Positions 58,195 to 64,000 of a stretch of DNA of 64,000 nucleotides are shown piece after piece. The stretch is taken from the NCBI GenBank assembly GCA_036362985.1, contig JAYGXS010000005.1, forward strand, positions 50,321,830 through 50,385,829, given 5' to 3'. The DNA comes from Ligula intestinalis. Its lineage: Eukaryota > Platyhelminthes > Cestoda > Diphyllobothriidea > Diphyllobothriidae. Position 1 is the first letter of the stretch. Each line of letters starts with the position of its first letter. Under the pieces are notes generated by a model that worked only from the letters and a program-made list of their open reading frames with translations, was not told where the DNA came from and did no database searches. A program made the translations under genes and the position numbers.

Positions 58195-59470
58195 ACGATC
58201 CGCCGGAATCTGCGCTGGGTGTGGATGTGTGGATCAGATATTCACACTGAGACGCATTCTAGAATTCCGCCATAGCTTCCAGCAACCGACAGTCGTTTGC
58301 TTTGTCGACTTCGTCGCCGCATTCGATTCCATCCATCGTGTGTCCCTGTGGCGAATAATGGAACTGGATGGAGTGCCGACCAAACTAATTGCCCTGCTTA
58401 AGGGCCTACTATCGGTCTACCACCGCACGAGTCCTGATTCACAACAATCTCTCTCAATCATTCGATACCCGGTGTGCTGTCCAACAGGGCTGCGTCCTTT
58501 CGCCCATTCTGTTTAACTACTTCATTGACTGGATTCTCGGCGAGGCCCTAAATGAAAAGGACGGTGTTGAGCTTGCACCCGGACACCGCCTAATTGACCT
58601 TGACTACGCCAATGATATTGCGCCATTATCCTCAAGCGTTGGTGGTCTACAGTCGCTAGTGTCGCAGTTAAATGAGATTGCTATGCCGGTTGGCATGTCT
58701 ATAAATTCCGGAAAGACGATGTTATTTTCGAGCTGCATCCCAGACCAGGAGAAGGCCCCCATGGGGATTAATGGCCATCAACTTGAAGAAGTAGACAGCT
58801 TTAAATACCTCGGGGCGAGGCTGCTACCGAATGGGCAGAACAAGGACGACATTGTCTCCCGTATCGATGCTGCTCGCTGGATTTTCTCAATCCTCCGAAA
58901 GCGCCTATGGATCCGACGAGAAATCTCCATCGCCACGAAGATTCGTGCATACCGTGCATCCATCCGGTCAGTCCTCCTCTATGGATGTGAATGCTGGGCT
59001 GTGCGCACTGAAGATGTGCGAAGACTGGAGGTCTTTGACCACCGGTGCCTGAGGACGATCCTGCGAGTTAAGTATAGCGACTTAATCTCAAACGAGATAG
59101 TCCGCACCCTCTGCGATCGTATCACGAGGATATCTCAGGCCATTCAGGAAAGGCGACTGAGGTGGCTTATACACGGTTTCCGTCGTCCGCCCCACGAGCT
59201 TTGCTATGCTGCCCTCGACCCGATGCCGCAACCCACCTGGAAACGTCGAGGAGGAGGGCAACTGAAGACTTGGCTCGACACCCTTCGTCAAGAAATAGAA
59301 GCAGTTCTTGGACCTTCTATCTTCGGTCTCCGTCGCTGGAGAAGAGACTGAGTGGAGCTTTCCAGATCCACTGCCGCCATTCGTCACGCATAGAGAAGTA
59401 CCGTTCGTGACATCACTGAGGCCGTCTAGATCAGACATGATCATAGCCGCAACAAGTACAAGTAAAGTAC
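58195..59470 (+). pseudogene. RTE-type LINE copy C, longest open copy
   Basis: Begins near motif DQIFTLRRILEFRH, then FVDFVAAFDSIHR (motif A, about 58305), then a one-base G insertion near 58401-58404 breaks the frame. The 320-codon frame 58389-59351 continues YRSTTARVLIHNNLS, QQGCVLSPILFNYFIDW, LDYANDIAPL (motif C, YAND instead of YADD, about 58600), [43 protein letters not shown] and [13 protein letters not shown] at 59349 shortens the C-terminus compared with copy B ([10 protein letters not shown]). The tail ACAAGTACAAGTAAAGTAC marks the 3' end. The 5' two-thirds, including the endonuclease, are absent. Confidence 0.9.
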
Positions 59471-61659
59471 AAACGACTCATTAGAGCTGAATACTGCAAC
59501 TGTCGATATAATTACTATTCGTCGTTGAATGAGTCAGAAGACCTACTTCCGATTTTTCGCCCTTTATACAGTGCAGATGACCTCAATATTGTACTTAGAA
59601 CAGAAAAAGAGGTTTAAAAATCCGTATGCAGTGACTAAAATCGACTCGTCCACGTCCATATAAGAACGTTTGTATGTCAATGGAGAGCAGAAGAACGTAT
59701 GCTCAATTTCGAAAGCCCACCACTGGAGTTAATAGAACCCAGTTTGCATTAAGGAGCAGGAACAGCCTATTACTTATTCTTACTAAGCATAATGCTTTTC
59801 ATCGTAAAATCATTTTATAGAAATACTCGAGTGTAAAATCCGTAACAGGTGGTTGGAGTGGGGAAAGGTTGTGTCGCCGCGAAAGTTAAGGATTGCTTCT
59901 GCATAGTTTCCGTCGCCACAGCAACTTTAGTTATATTTTCGTCGGAACTTGCCGTCCAAAGACCGCGTCACGCCTTTATTCGCTCCCACCTTCGTTGGAG
60001 CCAGGCCTTCGCGCTACAGGTGGGCATACTGTTCTAATTGAGGGTTCTGTTCCTCTTGCCTGCGCAGCAGCCGACCTGTCCTCTTATTTAGGCTCACCTA
60101 AACGTTGCCCGGGGCTCCACGTGGTCAGTGGGGGGTCTCGGATGTTGGCAGGGGGAGGGGGAGGGGTGATAGACGGGAGGGGAGATGGACCCACAGATCA
60201 CCAGGCGTACACTACCGTGAAACGAGTGATGGCTCCACCACGAGCACGCACGCACTGACGCACGCGGACACCCGGGGGGGGGAGAGGGGAGGGAAGAGGG
60301 GGGAGGCGGAGCGAACTATTATCTTTCCAGCCCCACCCCTGCGAAAGTTGCTCCCGGCACCGCAAGCTGCTAGGTTCATCTGAGCAACCTCTGCCATATG
60401 CTGTGGCTAACCCCTCCTCCCCCACAGCCCCTTCGGTCTCCCCCCCGCCTCTTGGGGCTCCGGCAAAGAGAACAAAAGCATTGAAATGCGACTAATTACG
60501 GGCACTATACCATGACGACTGTTGCTGTTTTGTCTCTTGCCGTTAGACCATGACGAAAAGGATTGCGGCGCAGCCAGCTTCCTGCTCACCAGTCGACAGG
60601 ATTTGTGCAGTTATGCGCGAGAAAGCGGAAGAGGAAGTGCGCTGAATGAGTAGTGATCACGGTGAAGAGTCTGTGACCTGGAGGCCTGTGTCCTAGAGGT
60701 ACGACGGGGTAGGATAACTCCTCCCACTCAAACCCGCATCCACCTCCCGGAACACAAACGGTTACATCGAGGCATATTTCCTGCATCTGCTGAGCGAACC
60801 AAGTCCTGGCTAACGAGAAGAGGATGTGGGTCGCGGAGTGAGAGAGGGATGGAGGGAGGGGGATTTTTCGAGTTCATTTTAATGAGGAAGACTCTCGAGT
60901 CTCCCTAGCCGCTAGAAGTTGCTACTGAGAAGCGCAGGGCCTGGGAAATAATCGATAATTCAGTTTGGTCAGTAGTGGTAAAAAGGGCAAATATAGCGGG
61001 TTTGTTTTAGTTCTGTTTATTTCAATTTTATAAATGGAAAGATAGACGGATGCCTTTGTACTACAAGTTCGCGGGTTTCTCAATTTTCAGGATTTTACCA
61101 TTTTATATTTTGTTTGTTTTATCGATATTAAATGTTATTTCCTTTCCTTTACTAAAGTGCCTCCGAATTTGCTATAAGCGAACTTAACTATCAAGTATTT
61201 ATAGCTCAAAGAACATGAGGTTTCAAGTCGACACAAATGAACATTTCCGTCATCTTTTAATTCAGTTCGAAGTGTTGCTTGATTTTTTCCGCCTAAGTTT
61301 TCTTTCCTTTGTTTCATATTCATGTAAAAGCACAATTTTTCAACGTGCGTTACAGAAAAGTCCATTTTGTTGACGGGTGGAGTGATGCCGGGCCAGTAAT
61401 GAGGTAGAAACATTTCCAGGTTGACTGTCGTCGTCCTCACTCAAAGCCCATGAACCGACAGAATCCGGGTTCGGGAACGTTCCCCACGATCTTATTTACC
61501 GAGCTATTGTTGGTTTGCCGAATTGCCTGACGGTATCTGCATGGCATTTAGACGATCTTCATCGAGGCCTGACCTTCGTCCAGAGCGTGGATCGTCCGTC
61601 CTACTGAAATTGCTTTCTTTGAAACGGGCAAACCATTTCTGAGTTTCCCTTTCAACAAT
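59471..61659. other. Non-coding, no gene recognised
   Basis: Contains G-rich low-complexity stretches (about 60140-60180 and 60266-60310). Many 60-120 codon frames are by-products of base composition. Confidence 0.45.
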
Positions 61660-61927
61660 GAACTCTTTACGCAAGCCAACGCTCTACCTACTTGAGCTAC
61701 GAATATCGCGCTTCACACCGTGAGTTTAATCACACTTGGATCGATACTACCCGCCCAACTTTGCCGCTCATATGGAATCCACCAATACGGGACAGCAAGT
61801 TGACTGCCCAAGCAGGATTTTCTAAGCAATCATCTAGAATCCACCAGAATGACTACTAGGCTGACTTAATTATTAAGTTGGTTTGGCAGATTTGGTTAAT
61901 TTAGTTGACCCAATTGTAAAAAAAACT

Positions 61928-62010
61928 CGCGGCATTCGGCGGGATTCGAACCCGCATAGGAGGGAGGCCTTTTACGCAAGCCAACGCTCTACCTGCTTGG
62001 GCGGTCAACT
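61928..62010 (-). other. tRNA-like SINE head, minus strand
   Basis: The complement shows an A-box-like CCAAGCAGGTAGAGCG, a perfect B box GGTTCGAATCC within the T-arm GCGGG-TTCGAAT-CCCGC, and the 3' acceptor half CGAATGCCGCG. The 5' acceptor half (GTTGACC) no longer pairs, and no regular anticodon stem forms. Not a working tRNA. Confidence 0.7.
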
Positions 62011-62101
62011 TGATGTCCCGTGTTGGTGGATTCCATATTAGCGGCAAAGTTGGGCGGGTACTATCGATCCAAGTGTGATTAAACTCACGGTGTGAAGCGA
62101 G

Positions 62102-62184
62102 ACATTCGTAGCTCAAGTAGGTAGAGCGTTGGCTTGCATGAAAGGCCTCCCTTCTATGCGGGTTCGAATCCCGCCGAATGCCGC
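62102..62184 (+). other. tRNA-like SINE head, plus strand
   Basis: Acceptor halves ACATTCG (62102-62108) and CGAATGC (62175-62181) pair at six of seven positions. D-stem GCTC/GAGC (62111-62114, 62124-62127) and T-stem GCGGG/CCCGC (62158-62174) are complete. The anticodon arm is disrupted: no 5-bp stem with a 7-nt loop can be drawn in 62128-62157. Hence a tRNA-derived pseudogene or SINE head. Confidence 0.7.
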
Positions 62185-62240
62185 GAGTTTTTTTACAATT
62201 GGCTCAACTAAATTAACTAAATTTGCCAAAACAACTAAAT

Positions 62241-62994
62241 AATAAACGCTTTCCCTAAACAACACAACTGTTTTGGCGGCCTCCATTGCTCTAGCTCCTT
62301 TATTAGCCTCAAATAAACGGAGATGTCAGAAGTGTTCGTTTTTATCTATCGGACTTTTAATATTCATTGAGCAGTAAATAATCGAAAGTTAAATCAAACA
62401 TTATACGCAAATTCTGAAAGCACTTTGGTAGAGGAACAAATGACACATAATATGGATACATCAAACAAAATAGAAAATGACATTTGTAATAATTGAAAAT
62501 TGCACGAACTTTTGTGACAATTCAATAATATACTAACAAAGATTCGAAGATTCGATCTTGTAGGTGCGATGATAAGGCAGTGATGTTTGTGATGAAGTAG
62601 GTCTGTGGATAGAATGTGCCGACATGGAAAGTCAGGAGAAAGGCTTGTCAGTCTGTTCGATCTGTAAGAATGGGGCGCGAATTCTTCAACTATGAATATT
62701 TGAATGGAAGACTCCACTCCGCAGCTTGAAGCTGTGTTAAAGGTTAAAGCTCTAGAGCAGGATCTGGGAACCTATGGCATGCGAGACAGGGGCGGCTTTT
62801 TTGATAATTGCATCTGGCCGTCTTAGATAAAACTGCAGTCAAAAACTTCAGATTTTGTGATTTTGGTTCCTCCAATTATGTGCCAGAAGCTGTTTATAAT
62901 CACACTTAATCGAATTCAATCTTAAACTACAGTATATGGCTCTCACTGAAATATATTTCCACTTATTTGCTTCTTGGCTCTATGAGTCAAGAAG
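62241..62994. other. Non-coding; one hAT-like terminus
   Basis: No gene. At 62758 a CAGGATCTGGGAACCTATGG string follows the 8-mer CTCTAGAG, which looks like a hAT transposon end with its 8-bp target site. The other end was not found. Confidence 0.35.
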
Positions 62995-63370
62995 GTTCAC
63001 GACCTCTGCTCAAGAGCAACAGAATGTCACTGGAAGAAGTGCCAGAGCTTACTGGTAGATCGCAAAATATCATGTTTGACTGGTACGACAAGACATTCCG
63101 ATGAAAAGCCAATGTATCGGCGACTTAATAAGGCCTAGTACGATCACAAAACCGTAAATCACCAGGAAGATTACGTTGATATGCAAACTGGTGAACACAC
63201 CCAGCAAATTCCGAAATCTTGGTCAGACATAAAGATTCGGATGTTGGCGAGAAATCACGGAGTTCCACAGCATTTTCTTGAGAGGCACCTGGATGAACAC
63301 TGCCGGTGTTTCATGAAAGAAAATGAAGACCCCCTCGTAGTAATCCTACGCGATATTCAGGAAATATTTG
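62995..63370 (+). pseudogene. Merlin-type (IS1016/ISXO2-like) transposase remnant
   Basis: Two separated parts of a Merlin transposase. The first (63023-63103) reads MSLEEVPELTGRSQNIMF, then DWYDKTFR and a stop, like the helix-turn-helix end that precedes the catalytic domain. The second (about 63138-63360) reads YDHKTVNHQEDYVDMQTGEH, then TQQIPKSWSDIK and FLERHLDEHCRCF, the end of the DDE domain. Most of the catalytic domain between them is missing, so this is an internal deletion derivative. The family's Glu after TIE is replaced by Pro in TQQIPKSW. Merlin elements are known from schistosomes. Terminal inverted repeats not located. Confidence 0.7.
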
Positions 63371-64000
63371 TTACCTCCTTCTTGTTATTTAATTCGGATT
63401 TTATTTTCGCAAAAAGGTAAAATGTTTTCAATCTGCTTCGGATTTTTGGCTGGTAGTAGGGTAGGAATCACGCTACTGATTACATTAAGTACTTTTATGC
63501 ATTTTCACTTAAAGAAGAGCGTGCTTGAGGAATGGACAGAGCTCTTCACTTGGCCGCTAGACTGGTTAACAGTGGTTGAGTGGTCCCCTGACACATTGGA
63601 TTTCATGGTAGGCCACTCGAATCTGCTCAGGGGTTCATAGTAATACCTGAGACAGTTCATAACCGACGCATGGTGTCCTAACCAAATCCTTTTAGTATAA
63701 TAGACAATCGGAAGCTCGTTGCGTCTCGTAATAACACTGCGGAAGACAGGAAGAAGAAGAAAAAGAAGAAGGAGAGCTACGACGACGATTATGATCATGA
63801 TGCTGAGGATGGTGGGGGTGGGGGGTCGGGACGGGACGGGACGGGCCGCGATTTCGCATTGTGCATGAGAGCGGCAGCGATCTTTCCGGTCGCGGTGTCC
63901 CGTCGCCTCGGGCGAAATTGTCACATTCCCGCGCTCACTCAGTGACCCCATCAAGCTCTGCGGTCGGTCTCATGGCGCCTGCTGGAGTGTCAGACCTGTT
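63371..64000. other. Non-coding; GAA and G-rich tracts
   Basis: An AAG-rich tract is at 63748-63775 and G-rich strings (ggtgggggtggggggtcggg) at about 63811-63830. No gene recognised up to the window edge. Confidence 0.5.

Larger units (their letters stand above)
61660..62240. repeat. Palindromic cluster of three tRNA-like repeat units
   Basis: Outer arms 61870-61995 and 62115-62240 are inverted copies (about 90 per cent), each with a tRNA-like head and an AT-rich tail (ttggttaatttagttga and its complement). The middle (61996-62114) is also present, inverted, at 61680-61816 about 95 per cent identical, next to a truncated third head. The units carry polymerase III A and B boxes, as expected of tRNA-derived SINEs. 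Confidence 0.8.

Noticed and set aside
61928..62184. Functional tRNA genes
   Set aside because: Box A and B and the T-arm are good, but no regular anticodon stem-loop can be formed and the units recur as repeats.
1..64000. CRISPR arrays, operons, prophage
   Set aside because: The sequence is eukaryotic; no regular spacer-repeat arrays were seen.

Overview
Eukaryotic, repeat-rich genomic DNA, most probably from a parasitic flatworm (Neodermata; a tapeworm such as a diphyllobothriid is my best guess, not proven). Three things point there: the one clear host gene has several 36-38 bp introns followed by kilobase-sized ones, a pattern known from schistosomes and relatives; the repeats are a mix of CR1-like and RTE-like LINEs, Penelope-like elements with GIY-YIG endonuclease domains, and a Merlin-type DNA transposon; and almost everything outside that gene is decayed transposon. 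One 100-base assembly gap lies at 53920-54019.

Layout. 0-9 kb: Penelope-like pieces, an antisense 28S rRNA fragment between two direct repeats, a broken minus-strand RTE-type LINE and a MITE-like element with long terminal inverted repeats. 9-17 kb: no gene recognised, diffuse repeats. 17.5-31.4 kb: the complete minus-strand gene for splicing factor 3B subunit 3 (SF3B3/SAP130), reconstructed as 13 coding exons, 3657 coding bases, 1218 residues, no frame break. Its first six exons are packed with five introns of 36-38 bp; introns 6-9 and 11 are long (apart from the 107 bp intron 10) and hold repeats, including a 230 bp palindrome of Penelope-type tails, an RTE 3' fragment and a 146-nt pure purine tract. 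31.5-37.4 kb: two 5'-truncated LINE fragments on the minus strand. 37.9-43.3 kb: a long plus-strand CR1-like LINE with a degenerate ORF1 and an endonuclease/reverse-transcriptase ORF2. 43-53 kb: further LINE and Penelope fragments, one LINE probably split by a 1.4 kb insertion. 53-58 kb: local repeats, gap, low-complexity tracts. 58-59.5 kb: a second, longer RTE copy. 61.7-62.2 kb: tRNA-like units arranged head to head. 63-63.4 kb: a Merlin transposase remnant.

The only gene expected to work for the host is SF3B3, a core subunit of the U2 snRNP SF3b complex. The rest records waves of transposition. The most unusual observations are the dispersed Penelope-type tails with hammerhead-ribozyme-like cores (about nine copies, two forming a perfect-looking inverted dimer in an SF3B3 intron), the palindromic tRNA-derived repeat, the antisense 28S fragment and the internally deleted Merlin transposase.
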